From NCBI GenBank assembly GCA_963555705.1, contig OY743184.1, positions 22,108,859 to 22,172,858 on the forward strand: a stretch of 64,000 nucleotides of DNA. The letters are read 5' to 3'. This DNA comes from Ligustrum vulgare. Taxonomy: Eukaryota; Streptophyta; Magnoliopsida; Lamiales; Oleaceae. Both the position numbers and the translations under genes were made by a program. Below are positions 1-11,293 of the stretch, piece by piece (within the stretch, counting starts at the first letter, position 1; every line of letters starts with the position of its first letter). The notes under the pieces are model-generated. The model saw nothing but the letters and a program-made list of their open reading frames with translations, ran no database searches and had not been told where the DNA came from.

Positions 1-755
1 TGTGAAATAGTGATTTTTAAGAATGTATAGTTAAAAAGTAGTGTGAAAAATTGTAAAATATAATTTTTTAAAATTTGTGTGAATGAAAATGAATTTCAGA
101 AAAATTGATTCTTGAAAAATCAAATATTGTAATAAGATAGTTGGTACCAACTCTAATAGTACTATTCGAATAGTGATAAATTATTTGTGATAATCTAGAA
201 ATTATATTTTGAAAAGATTAATTACATTAGTAATCATTAAAATTATTCAATAATCATTAAAATTGAATAATTATGCAAATGAGTTAAAAAAAAGCTCCTA
301 TAATTTACATACAATTTTTTTTTTAAAAAATATTATATTTTTTAACAGCTCATTGTACCAAACAGGTGCTTAAGTATACATTCTCCACAAAATTATTATT
401 ATTAAACTCATTTGGTAGATAATGAGGTATCAAACAATGAGTAAAATATATGGTTGAGATTGATTGTTGACTTTTGACTAAGTTTATAATTCATACCAGT
501 CAGGGGCTATATTTACGAGCGAAAACAATTATGCAAAAATGAAATTTATTTGTATCTTTCCATTATAGCACGATTTTGATTTAGATCCATCAAGATTAAA
601 TTAAGATACAAAAGTGATCTCAAAAAATATTAATTTACACTTAATTTCGCACCAATTTTGCACAATGATTGGAGATGCTCTTCTCAAATGTTTTAGATTC
701 TTAGTGGCATTTTCCCAACCTTTAAAAGCATAGCCAAACATATATAAGGGATCAA
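1..755. other. AT-rich intergenic DNA, no gene seen
   Basis: No coding region or RNA gene is recognisable. The first 370 bases are rich in short A/T runs and include a stretch ending in ACCAAACAGGTG near 357-368. This resembles the terminal CCAAACAGG of the small MITE-like repeats seen elsewhere in the window, so the window may open inside such an element. This is weak, because its other end lies outside. Confidence 0.4.
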
Positions 756-1284
756 ACTCCTGTTGACCTATGGTCAATTTGACCTTATTGTTTTGATCAT
801 AACAAACAAGAATTTATTGTGTTACTAACAAGTGTGCTTCAAGTGTTTCATGTAATGATAAATATTTCAAAGCACTCTATGTTCAAATCGTCTCTCAAAG
901 ATATAAATCAAAATTGTGTGATCGAGCACATGAGACGCAAAGAAGATCATGAAAGAATTGAAGATATTCAAAGATCAAAATTGAGGTTGAAAAGCATGAC
1001 ATGAAGATCAAGAATTCAAGCATACAAGATTAGAGTTGATTTAACATATGTAAAGGTATAACACTCTCAATCTTTAGCGATGAAATTCAAAGAGCTCGAA
1101 AATGATTTTTATGCATCAAGAAACTTACTTGAAAATTCATCACTTGCATAAAATATTTTCATCTAAGTCAAGATTATTTTTCAAAGGTTATTTGATCTTA
1201 AATCATGATTATACTATGTTAAACCACTTTGAAAAATAAGTTAGAAACCTAAAAATCGAAAATTTTAATATTTTTCAAAAGTCA

Positions 1285-1484
1285 ACAGAAAGTCAACGGT
1301 CAACAGTTGACCTTCGGTCAACCGAACTATTTCGATCGACTGAACTTTTGGTCAACCGAAATTTTTCGGTCAACCGAAAGTTCAACGGTAAAATTGTAAC
1401 GGCTATATGGAAGATTCGGTCGACCGAAACTCCAAATTTGGTCGACCGAAACTGGCTGAACTTGAATTTTTTCATCTATAAATA
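1285..1484 (+). promoter_or_regulatory. LTR promoter: GTCAA/W-box cluster and TATA box
   Basis: Between 1280 and 1400 the core GTCAA (reverse complement of the WRKY W-box core TTGAC) occurs six times and TTGAC once, mostly inside GGTCAACCG. Two further units near 1415 and 1440 are GGTCGACCG, one within the perfect palindrome TTCGGTCGACCGAA. A canonical TATAAATA follows at 1477-1484. The LTR start (761-790) has additional TTGACC/GGTCAA copies. W-box clusters are known in stress-induced plant retrotransposon promoters; activity here is inferred only. Confidence 0.55.
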
Positions 1485-2120
1485 GCCATCACATTTGCAT
1501 TCAATTTAGAACAACTTAGAAAACATTTTATACAAACTTTCTCGTGAAAATTCATTATTCTTACTTGTTTATATTCATCTTTTATTTTCATAAAACTTTG
1601 ATTGATCTAAACTTTGTTTTATCAATTTCATCAAAGTTTTTGGAAGAAAGTTTTGTGAAGATTCTTGGTTTTACATTGTTTAAATTTCTTCAACATCTTC
1701 ACACAATATTGGAATTGAAGTGTAAGTCTCTCTTTGTTCTAAACTTGTTTTAATCTTTTAAAAGAGAGAAATTCCAATTAAGGAACTTTGATTATTTGTG
1801 CTACATTTTTCATTATCATTTGATTCATCAAAGTTCCATTGCCTAAACACTTTGAGCTTAACTTATTGTTAATTATTCAAGTGTGGCATCTCTTGGTACT
1901 TAATTTGATTCAATATTTTAACAAGAGATCATTTGAAAAACTTTGTTTGATTGCATCGAACTTTTCATTATCATTTGCATCAAAGTTTTTCTCTAACACT
2001 CGAGCTTAATTCATTGCTATCTATTGAAGTGTTAGCCTAACTCTCTCGGTACTTAATTTGAGTATATCATTTGTCAAGAGAGTTATTTCAATTGTACATT
2101 CAATTCATTATATCTTGTGG

Positions 2121-2247
2121 TTTCGAGAGCCTTGTGAAAACTCGATTGTTGATTTCGAGAGCCTTGTCAAAACTCGATTGTTGGTTTTCGAGAGCCTTGT
2201 CAAAACTCGATTGTTGGTTTCGAGAGCCGTGTGAAAACTCGATTGTA
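2121..2247 (+). repeat. 32-33 bp tandem repeat, four copies
   Basis: Four copies of a 32-33 bp unit begin TTTCGAGAGCC at about 2121, 2153, 2186 and 2218 and contain AAACTCGATTG. They lie downstream of the TATA box in the solo LTR, so would be in the R/U5 portion of a transcript. Function is unknown. Confidence 0.85.
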
Positions 2248-2667
2248 AATGATAGACGCTCCTTGTTGTAAGTCGCCTAAGGATTTGGTACTCCTTGTTG
2301 TAAGTTACCAAAATAGTGGATTTGGCCTTGCTCGTGACGGAGAGCTCGGTAACGGGGGAAGTAGATCACGTTGGTTGATTGAACCTCCATAAATCGCGTT
2401 TGCACTCTCTCATTCCTTTTATTTACTTACATCGCACTTACTCTATTCTATCAATTTATATTGTGCAACGCTTTATCTTAGTGCTATACTTGCCTTATCA
2501 ATTAAGTTTACACATATATAGCACACTACATTGATAGTTTAGTTACTTGTATCACTAAGTGCTAATACTTGTACCTATTGGTTTTAAGTTTGAGATTATT
2601 TATCGAAAAAGTTTTATAAACCAATTCACCCCCCTCTTGGTTAGTTTACTCTTGGGCTAACAACTCC

Positions 2668-2890
2668 AACATAAGTAAGCCCCTATTCGAACTCCATTAA
2701 ATACAAAAAAATACAAAAATATAGTTTTTATTTCCAATTTTCAATCGCAAATTTTTTAATAAAATAATATGGCATGCAAACTAAAAAGTCTTTATTATTT
2801 TTTAATCAAACATTCTCAAGAAAATACTATTCCAAAATTTATTTTTTCCTCAAAAAAGCCTCAAACAAGGGCTAAAAAATTTGTCCAATA

Positions 2891-2967
<77 letters not shown>

Positions 2968-3862
2968 CATGGCCGTGGGGAGTTTTTTTTTTCTTCAATG
3001 CATAAAAATAATCATATCCATCCATCCATTGTCTTCACCGTTGCCTCATCTCCTCCATTCTCACCTTAAATAGTTTATAATGTTTGAGATTTGTACTTAC
3101 TATGTCTAGAAATCTATAGTTCATATTCTTCAAAAGCCACAAGGACAATATTCGATTCTCTACTGAAAGTTATAATAAGAAAATGAGATAAAAGATGTCA
3201 ATAAACATGTAGGAAGTAATAATGTAGTAATTTCTATGGTCAAATTCCACCGTCGTAATGTAGTATACTTGCATACACATATATTAAAATTAGAGTTTTA
3301 ATAGATTTTGATAAAAATTGATGAGATGTGTTATTGAAAATGTGCTGTAAATTTTGATAAAAATTGATGAGACGTGTGATTAAAAATGTGCGGGTTCCAA
3401 AAAATATGTGATTGAAATTGATTCTTGACTTTGACTAAAATTAGTACCAAAAAGGGCTAAGCCTAAAATCTCAAAATTAAGCACAGAATCTCAAAATTAA
3501 AAGGGCAAATATGCTGACACCATAATTTTTGTTAATTACACCACATTTTTAATTGCAATGAATATCCATAAACATTCTTATGTTTACATTTACGTTGCCA
3601 ATTTTTTTAATAATTCTTTTATCCCCAACCTTTTATTATTTTTCACACATCGTCTAAAATGTTTGTTATGAGAGCGAAAAAGACTTGTTCACCTCGTGTA
3701 TTTCTAATTAGTTGAAATAATTTATTAATACAAAAGTTAAATAAAATATTTGCATATCTTTTTAATGAACATTAGCAAAATCTTGAGAAATTATGTTAAT
3801 TAATTGAAAGTTAAGAATAATAATACGACGAGAAAAATTGAGAACATAAAAGTAGAAGTAAT
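2668..3862. other. Intergenic DNA with MITE-like repeat
   Basis: No gene is seen. An ATT/TTA microsatellite occupies about 2891-2965. Bases 3290-3450 contain two copies of a segment including GATAAAAATTGATGAGA followed by GTGTGATT-type sequence. The same repeat recurs near 44570-44690 and, inverted, in the COBRA-like intron at 56795-56905. The rest is AT-rich and unassigned. Confidence 0.5.
2891..2965. repeat. (ATT)n microsatellite
   Basis: An almost pure ATT/TTA trinucleotide run, interrupted once by ATC near 2930. Predicted poly-Leu or poly-Ile frames across it are artefacts. Confidence 0.97.
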
Positions 3863-3867
3863 GAAAT

Positions 3868-3878
3868 TGTTGTAAAAC

Positions 3879-3916
<38 letters not shown>

Positions 3917-4050
3917 TTCTTATTGAAGAGGTGTAATCAAAACCTCTAAATCAAGATCCCTATTTATAGGAGAGAGTAATTGCACAATTGTAATAAAGTA
4001 AAGTTTATAAGGGTAAATTTGGTCATTCACATTATATACATTTTATAACA
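3868..4050 (-). repeat. 3' LTR of the 3868-9524 copia element
   Basis: About 183 bp, beginning TGTTGTAAAAC and ending TTTATAACA on the + strand. It includes a short AG run (3880-3912) and a - strand TATAAATAGGG-type TATA box near 3957-3968. It differs from its partner chiefly in the length of the AG run and in scattered substitutions. Confidence 0.9.
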
Positions 4051-4074
4051 CTCCCCCTTGAATAACCCATTATA

Positions 4075-4395
4075 CAGTATGCCTCGTTAAAACCTTGCTA
4101 AGAAAAATCAGTAGGATAAAACTTTAGCGAAGAAAAAAGAGTACAGCTACTCCCCCTAAAATTGGCCATCGTGAATCATTGAGTCTACTGTTCGAAATGA
4201 CATCAAACGATAATAAGAATAAATCATGTACTGAAGCTTTGAATTTTGAAGCGCTGCCTCGTTAAAACCGTGTCAGTAAAATCCAGTGGGATAAAACCAG
4301 AACGAAGAAAAAAGAGTACAGCTGCTGTCTCATTAAAAACCTTGCTTAAAATCCCAATGGGATAAAAACTCAGCTAAAGAAAAAATAGTGCAACG
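4075..4395 (-). repeat. Imperfect ~75-bp repeats before the PPT
   Basis: Three or four diverged units, each containing CTCGTTAAAACC or CTCATTAAAAACC followed by a GGGATAAAAC-type segment, lie between the pol remnant and the 3' LTR. They belong to the untranslated tail of the copia element. No coding potential is seen. Confidence 0.6.
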
Positions 4396-7145
4396 CGTAT
4401 CTAACCTTCTTGATGATGTTGATTGAGATCTCTGAGTCGACGCATTCCGATCTTATTTACCAATTTTTCAAATGTTGCAGTAGGTAATGATTTTGTGAAC
4501 ATATCTGTTAGATTATCATTTGAACGAATTTGTCAAACATCAATTTCACCACTCTTGTCAAGATCACGTGTGAAGAAGAATTTTGGTGAAATATGTTTCG
4601 TTCTGTCATATTTAATGAAACCTCCCTTTAGTTGAGCTATACATGCGGTATTGTCTTCATACAGAATTATTGGATTTTCTTTTCCTGAAGAGAGACCACA
4701 AGTCTCCCTTATATGCTGAGTCATTGATTTCAACCATACACATTCTCGACTTGCCTCATGTATTGCAAGTAGTTCAGCATGATTAGAAGAAGTAGCAGTT
4801 AATGTCTACTTTGTGGATCTCCATGATATAGCAGTACCTCCACAAGTGAATAAATAATCTGTTTGAGATTTAGCTGTGTGTGGGTCTGATAGATATCCCG
4901 CATCAGCATACCCAACAAGTTCCGGTTTAGTTTTATTTGAATAAAACAAACCCATGTCAATTGTTCCTCGGAGATACCTCAATACATGTTTAAAACCATT
5001 CCAATGTCTTTGTGTAGGAGAAGAACTATACCTTGCTAGTAAACTTACCGAGAATGCAATTCGTGTGTTGTTGGCAAGATATAGTAGTGCACCTATAGCA
5101 CTAAGATGTGGTACTTCAGGACCAAGAAGTTCTTCATTATCTTCTCGAGGTCTATATGAGTCTTTTTCCACATTGAGTGAACGAACAACCATCGGTGTGC
5201 TCAATGGATTTGCCTTATCCATGTAAAATCGTTTAAGGACTTTTTCTGTATATGTTGATTGATGAATAAGAATTCCATTTGATAAATACTCGATTTGCAA
5301 GCTAAGACAGAATTTTGTCTTTCCAAGATCTTTCATCTCAAATTCTGACTTTATGTACTCAACTGCCTTCGGAATTTCTTCAAGAGTTCCAATAATATTT
5401 AAGTCATCAACATATACAGCAATAATTATGAACCAATTCATTGACTTCTTTATAAAAATGCAAGTGGATATAGGATCATTCTTGAATCCTTATTTCAGTA
5501 GATATTCACTAAGGCGATTATACCACATGCGGCCGGATTGTTTCAATCCATTTAATGACCTCTGCAATTTAATTGAAAATAATTCTCGAGGTCTCGAATT
5601 ATATACTTCAAGCATTTTAAATCCCTCAGGATTTTTCATGTGGATGTCATTGTCAAGTATGCCATATAAATAGGCTGAAACTACATCCATCATTCGCATA
5701 TCTAGTTTTTGATATATTACCAAACTAACTAGATATCGAAACGTAATTGTATCCATTACAGGGGAATACGTTTCTTCATAATTGATACTAGGTATTTGCG
5801 AAAATCCTTGTGCTACAAGTCGTGCTTTATATCTCACGAATTCTCTTTTCTCATATCTTTTTTGCACGAATATTCGTTTGTATCTTACAAGATTAACCCC
5901 TTTAGGAGTTTGAATGATAGGTCCAAAAACTTTACGTTTCTCCAATGAATCCAATTTTGCTTGAATTGCACTTTTCCATTTTAACCAATCATTTCTTCGT
6001 TTACATCCCTCGATGGATTTTGTTTCATCATCCTCACTATCATTAATAATTTCGAGTGCTACATTATATGAAAAAAATAACGTCGACAACTGTTTCTTCT
6101 CGGTTCCATCTTTTCCTCGTATAGACATAATTTATCGAGATCTCTTCATTTTCATCATTTTCAGGTACCTGTACCACTTCAGGGGTTTTTATTTGAATTA
6201 TGTCTTTGAATCTTCGAGAGATTCTACCTTCTTAATATGATTATTGACTATATGCTCCTTTTTCTTTTGAGGATTTTTATCCTTGGAACCGACTGGTCTA
6301 CCACGCTTCATGCGTATCTTAGACTCATTAGCTTTATTTTGTCCTTCTGAGACATCAATTCGGACTGGAGCATTCTCAGCTGGAATGTGTGATTTGATCA
6401 CTCTTTTTAGGTCAGTGAATGCACCTGGCAATTGATTGGCTATCTTTTGTAAGTGGATTATCTTTTGAACTTCTTTTTCACATTGCTTTGCACAAGGATC
6501 TTGTTTGGAAAAATATGATGCATTACATGTCATTTCTTTTTCCAGCTGTTTAATTTCTCCCCCTAATGCTGGGAACATTGTTTCATCAAAATGACAGTCT
6601 GCAAATCGTGCAGTAAAAACATCACTCATATTGGGTTCAAGATACTTTATTATAGAAAGAGATTCAAACCTATATATATTCCCAGTCTCCTTTGAGGACC
6701 CATCTTTATTCGTTGTGGTGGGGCTGTAAATCGCACAACCAAAAATTCTTAGATGAGATATATTAGGCTCCTGACCATAAGCCATTTGTAATGGGGAGAA
6801 TTTATGATAAGATGTTGGCCTGATGCGTATGAGTGCTGCGGCATGTAGTATAGAATGTCCCCAAGCAGATACGGGAAGTTTTGTTCTCATAAATAATGGC
6901 TTAGCTTAATTGGAGGCGCTTAATAAATGATTCTGCTAGACCAATTTGAGTATGAACATGAGCAACTGGATGTTCAATCTTTATCCCAATCGATATGCAG
7001 TAATCATTAAACGCTTGAGATGTAAATTCACTAGCATTATCAAGACGAATAGACTTAATTGGGTAATCAGGAAATTGTGCTTGTAGACGAATAATCTGAG
7101 CAAGTAATCTCGCAAATGTCAGGTTGCAAGAGGATAATTACAAGT
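4396..7145 (-). pseudogene. Copia pol remnant (integrase, RT, RNase H)
   Basis: Read on the - strand, about 7140-6900 encodes the integrase core around the second catalytic Asp (RLDNASEF) and the GLAES segment. Bases 6890-6198 give the integrase C-terminal part (TSYHKFSPLQ, FGCAIYSP), 6128-5490 the front of reverse transcriptase (LVAQGFSQ, NGLKQSGRMWYNRL), and 5441-4806 the RT catalytic segment YVDD followed by connection and RNase H sequence (ADAGYLSDPH). RNase H continues to about 4400 (EDNTACI, KHISPKFF). At least four frame breaks separate these pieces. The protease, zinc-binding integrase head and first catalytic Asp are absent, so the product would be non-functional. Confidence 0.9.
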
Positions 7146-7154
7146 AAGAACTTC

Positions 7155-8287
7155 TCAACTTCGATCATTATCACGTTTAGCAATATTCTCATCAGGTTGT
7201 TCAATGAAATCATCAACATCAAGATGTGTTACTTCTGATGAGATATGGTATGGATTATTTCCTTGAAAAACAAAGTTTGTGTCAACATTTTTGCCTTCCT
7301 CATTTTGAGAGGCTCTGTATAATTCATCAAGATGTTTTATTGTCCGACAGGCACGTGCCCAGTGGTCTTTCATACCACATCTATGGCATGAACTGTTTGT
7401 CAATCTTGTTGACATATTTATTTTCTGGGCACTTTCCCCACTTTCTCCATAATTTGTTCCTCTAAAATTGAAGGATTGTTTATTATGACCATTGTGAGGA
7501 CGAGCATGATTTTGTCCTCCACGTTGCCACGTGTAGCTTTGTCCTCGTCCTCGATCTTGACCATTGTCAGGACCACGACCACGACCACGACTACGACTAC
7601 GACTACGACCATGATTGTAACTACGACCATGGTCTTGACTTTGTTTATTATATGAAATGTTAATCGCTTCAAGTAGTACAGCTGATCCGGTCGATCGTTA
7701 TTCGTGATTTTTCATTAAGAGCTCATTATTTTGCTCAGCCACTAAAAGACATGATATCAGTTCTGAATATTTTTTAAAGCCTCGTTCTCTGTATTATTGC
7801 TGCAAGATAACATTCGAAGCATGAAAATTAGAGAAACTTTTCTCTAACATATCTTCTTCAGTAACTTTTTCTCCGCATAATTTTAATGTGGAAGTTATTT
7901 TAAACAATGCGGAATTATACTCAGATACTGATTTAAAATATTGTTGCCTCAAATGCATCCAAGTATAACGAGCTCTTGGCAGTATGACTGTCTTTTGATG
8001 GTCATAGCTTTCCTTCAAATTATTCCACAATTCAAGAGGATCCTTGATTGTAAGATATTCCGCTTTTAATCCCTCATCAAGATGATGGCGAAGGAAGATC
8101 ATCGCCTTGACATTTTCTTGATTGGATGTTGTATTTTCTTTTTTATGGTATCCCCAAGGCTATTAGCTTCAAGATGTATATTAACATTAAGGATCCATGA
8201 AAGATAGTTCTTTCCGGATATATCAAGAGCCACAAATTCTAATTTTGTGAGATTGACCATGTATGTAAGACTACAAAATAAAATCAA
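7155..8287 (-). pseudogene. Copia gag remnant
   Basis: The - strand pieces 8287-8099, 8102-7794, 7672-7418 and 7415-7155 together encode a copia gag. There is an N-terminal segment with LEFVALDISGKNYLSW, a UBN2-type region (LWNNLKESYDHQ), a low-complexity Asp/Val-rich stretch over a CGACCA-type repeat, and a CCHC zinc knuckle CHRCGMKDHWARAC. Frames change between pieces, so this is a pseudogene. Gag would form the virus-like particle of an active element. Confidence 0.88.
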
Positions 8288-8469
8288 GTAAACAAATATA
8301 ACTATCTAATGAATGACTAACAAATATAATAAAGAAATAATCTGAATATAATGTGCGTATAAAATCAAGATAAATAACTTTAGTAAATTATCTTTAATTT
8401 AAAATGAAGTCCAAAGTTTATAACAATCCACGGTGCATAAGTCCAATGTCTATAATATAGCATAGATTA

Positions 8470-8640
8470 GAATAGTCCAAAGTCCATAAGTCCAAGATCC
8501 ATAATAGAGCATAGGTTATAATAGTCTAAAGTCCATAAGTCCAAGATCCATAATAGAGCATATGTTATAATAGTCTAAAGTCCATAAGTCCAAAATCCAT
8601 AATAGAGCATATGTTATAATAGTCCAAAAGTCCATAATAA
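8470..8640 (-). repeat. 49-bp tandem repeat in copia leader
   Basis: Units starting AGTCCATAAGTCC recur at a spacing of about 49 bases (about 8480, 8529, 8578 and a partial at 8628). They lie in the untranslated leader between the 5' LTR and gag of the minus-strand copia element. They differ by only a few bases. Confidence 0.85.
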
Positions 8641-9296
8641 CTCAATGTTTTGTAAGGGTACAATAATAATTCAAATTTAGTTAATTCAAATATCGTTATT
8701 TAATTGTTATTTAAGTTTTCATAATAAAATATTATATTGTAATTAAAAAGATCATTAAACTGAAAAAAAAATATAAACTAGAAGAAAGATAAATATTTAA
8801 TATTGTAGTATCACATAATATATATAACTTGTTGACTAACACACAATGTTAGCATGCATAGAAACAATAATTCTAAAGATTCTAAACCACGTAAAACTAC
8901 TAAATAATTAAGCAACAATTTCAATAAGCAATACTTTCAAAAAGATGAATATAGACAATTCAAAAGTACGTAATTAATTCTAAAGTTTTAAAGATAAGTT
9001 ATTTCATAATTATTGTATATACTTAATAAAAAATTGTAAATATTTAAAATGATTATGAAATATAGATCGAGAAATATCAATGAATTTGATTCTTACAAAG
9101 ATATAAATTTGAAGACTCACAGTTGAGTAGATGCATAAGGATAATCTCTTCACATGAATTCGGTTTAAGCAGATGTTTGATTAGTAATAATCAGGTTGCT
9201 AACGCAGAGAATCCTACTAAAGACAACTGCAGAGCATAATTCCTTTAGATTACTCAAATTCAAAACTCAATTGGTTAGAGACTCGTGTTGATAACG
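8641..9296 (-). other. Untranslated leader of the copia element
   Basis: AT-rich noncoding DNA between the gag start and the PBS/5' LTR of the 3868-9524 element. No open frame of note is seen. The PBS-like sequence is at its high-coordinate end. Confidence 0.7.
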
Positions 9297-9320
9297 TGTT
9301 TTAAAATTAGAGTAAAATAA

Positions 9321-9392
<72 letters not shown>

Positions 9393-9524
9393 CTTATTGA
9401 AGATGTGTAATCAAAACCTCTAAATCAAGCCCCCTATTTATAGTAGAGAGTAATGAAACAATTGTAATAAAGTAAAGTTTATAAGGATAAATTTGGTCAT
9501 TCACATTATATATATTTTATAACA
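9297..9524 (-). repeat. 5' LTR of the 3868-9524 copia element
   Basis: About 228 bp, starting TGTTTTAAAATTAG and ending TTTTATAACA on the + strand. It has an AG dinucleotide run of about 60 bases (9326-9388), a - strand TATAAATAGGG-like box near 9435-9446 and an AATAAGAAG sequence. The longer AG run accounts for most of the length difference from the other LTR. Confidence 0.9.
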
Positions 9525-9529
9525 GAAAT

Positions 9530-10390
9530 ATTAGTCATTGAAATTGTAATTAAAATGTGTTGCATTATTTTTAGGGACGTTTGCAAAAATACCCATATTT
9601 TTGTATTATAATTGAAATTTATTTCATTTTTTAAAAAATTGAAAAATACTTCATTTTTTTTTTTTGAAAAATACTGTTTTGACAAGTTTCACAACAGTAT
9701 ACTTAAAGTATCACAACATGACTTCAAATTTTTAGTATCAAAATATAAAACTTTTTAATTTTTTATGATACTTTGAGCGAAATTATAGTATCATAACTTG
9801 AAACTTTACACTTTTAATTATTAAACTTTGTCTCAAACTAGAATCAAACGATTTTTACGCAATATTTTCTTATTTTCAGCCAAGCAGAATCGAAGTAGAA
9901 AAGGTACTACAGTAGTACAACTGCATCTTTCAACATTATTCCCAACAACCGCAAGCAAAAAGAAATCCGTCTGCAATTCCATCTTTATCACCACAATCGG
10001 CACGCCTCACTGTGCACCACCGGCGACCACTGCCAATAGCTCCAATTAGGGACTCCACATAGCCGAACACTAACACAATCACGCAACAGAAAAAACATCA
10101 CACTCAACCGTCGCGGTGCTACTCGAAGCAATGAGCTTGTCGGTGCTGCAGCGGTGGTGGCTTGGTGGTTATGCGGTGGTAAGCAATCAGGCGGAATGTA
10201 GAGATGTGATATAGCACGCAGCAACGATGATCGATGGTCGGGTGTAGAAGTAGCAGCAGCAGCAGGCCAACAGCGATGACGAGAAGGTCAGAAGGAAGAA
10301 AATGATTACCGTAGTTTTCAGAAATTTTCTTCTGGGCCGTAAAATTCAGTTTGGTGATATAAAAAGGGCACTGTGTGCAATTATCCCTTA
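9530..10390. other. Intergenic DNA, no gene recognised
   Basis: Low-complexity AT-rich DNA to about 9860, then more balanced sequence with a short CAG-type run near 10251-10264. Short open frames in both directions (9828-10049, 9988-10224) have no recognisable motifs and overlap on opposite strands, so they are not called as genes. Confidence 0.5.
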
Positions 10391-10793
10391 TCCTCCTATA
10401 TTATAAGAGGTGCCTTTTGTATTCACTATTTATTTTTGGTATGTTGCATTCACACTAGAGAGTCAACATATTATCTTCTTCTTTCTTTTAGGTTTCTTAC
10501 TATTACTATGTGCATGTAGAGACAAAAATATATATAAATAAATTAATTAATTAATTAAAAAAATAGAATTTATTTTCCTTTTTATTTGATTTGGCAACAG
10601 TAAATAAAAAGAAGAAAAAAACAAAATTTTTTTATTATACTCATATGATTTTGCTTAGTCTATGTTGCTTTCACACCTTAAAATTAATTATCTGGTTTAA
10701 AACACACACACACACACACACACACAAATAAATAAATAAATTCTTAAAAAAAAGATAATTTATTTTCCTTTTTATCTGATTTGGAAACAGTAA

Positions 10794-10835
<42 letters not shown>

Positions 10836-11230
10836 TCCTATATTATAAGAGGTGCCTTTTGTATTCACTATTCATTTTTGGTATGTTGCATTCACACTAG
10901 AGAGTCAACATATTATCTTCTTCTTTATTTTAGGTTTCTTACTATTACTATGTGCATGTAGAGACAAAAATATATATAAATTAATTAATTAATTAATTAA
11001 AAAAATAGAATTTATTTTCCTTTTTATCTGATTTGGCAACAGTAAAAAAAAAGAAAAAAAAAAACAGAATTTTTTATTATACTCATATGATTTTGCTTAG
11101 TCTATGTTGCTTTCACACCTTAAAATTAATTATCTGGTTTAAAAAAAACACACACACACACACAAAAATAAATAAATAAATTCTTAAAAAAAAGAGAATT
11201 TATTTTCCTTTTTATCTGATTTGGAAACAG

Positions 11231-11234
<4 letters not shown>
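10391..11234 (+). repeat. ~440-bp tandem duplication within the Helitron
   Basis: Unit 1 (10391-10832) and unit 2 (10833 to about 11234) share the same order: the TCCTCCTATATT start, a GCATTCACACTAGAGAGTC segment, AT-rich runs, a CA-dinucleotide run, a GATTTGG[C/A]AACAG motif used twice per unit, and a terminal AT run. A third partial unit matching only the second half covers about 11310-11480. Confidence 0.88.

Positions 11235-11290
<56 letters not shown>
11235..11290. repeat. (AT)n microsatellite
   Basis: A pure AT dinucleotide run of over 50 bases inside the Helitron candidate. A shorter AT run (about 10801-10832) and CA runs (about 10702-10726 and 11148-11164) occur in the same repeated unit. 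Confidence 0.97.

Positions 11291-11293
<3 letters not shown>

Larger units (their letters stand above)
761..2662 (+). mobile_element. Solo LTR of a Ty1-copia-type retrotransposon
   Basis: The 1,902-bp segment starts TGTTG and ends TAACA, the usual TG...CA LTR termini. It is flanked by a perfect 5-bp direct repeat ACTCC (756-760 and 2663-2667), as expected for an integrase target-site duplication. No internal domain, PBS or second LTR adjoins it, so it is read as a solo LTR left by recombination between two LTRs. It carries a TATA box (TATAAATA, 1477-1484), a dense motif cluster upstream of that and a tandem repeat downstream. The C-rich segment near the 3' end (about 2626-2640) is reminiscent of copia elements of the SIRE/Maximus kind, which have long LTRs; that lineage call is inference. 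Orientation is set by the TATA box. Confidence 0.82.
3868..9524 (-). mobile_element. Ty1-copia retrotransposon, inactive, minus strand
   Basis: A complete but decayed element. Both ends carry related LTRs (3868-4050 and 9297-9524) with TG...CA termini, and a perfect 5-bp TSD GAAAT flanks it (3863-3867 and 9525-9529). On the - strand, the PPT AAGGGGGAG (4051-4059) abuts the 3' LTR and a PBS-like CGTTATCAACACGAG follows the 5' LTR (about 9282-9296). The order gag, integrase, reverse transcriptase, RNase H is that of Ty1-copia. All reading frames are broken by frameshifts and stops. The protease and first part of integrase are missing. It cannot encode its own mobility. Confidence 0.93.

Noticed and set aside
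2769..3069. Frames rich in Ile and Leu across the ATT repeat
   Set aside because: They are direct translations of a trinucleotide microsatellite in different registers.
9828..10224. Overlapping open frames on both strands
   Set aside because: No motif or splice context; the two frames overlap each other and lie in unassigned DNA.
10671..10868. Minus-strand frame with IYIYIY and VCVCVC runs
   Set aside because: It reads the AT and CA dinucleotide repeats inside the Helitron candidate.
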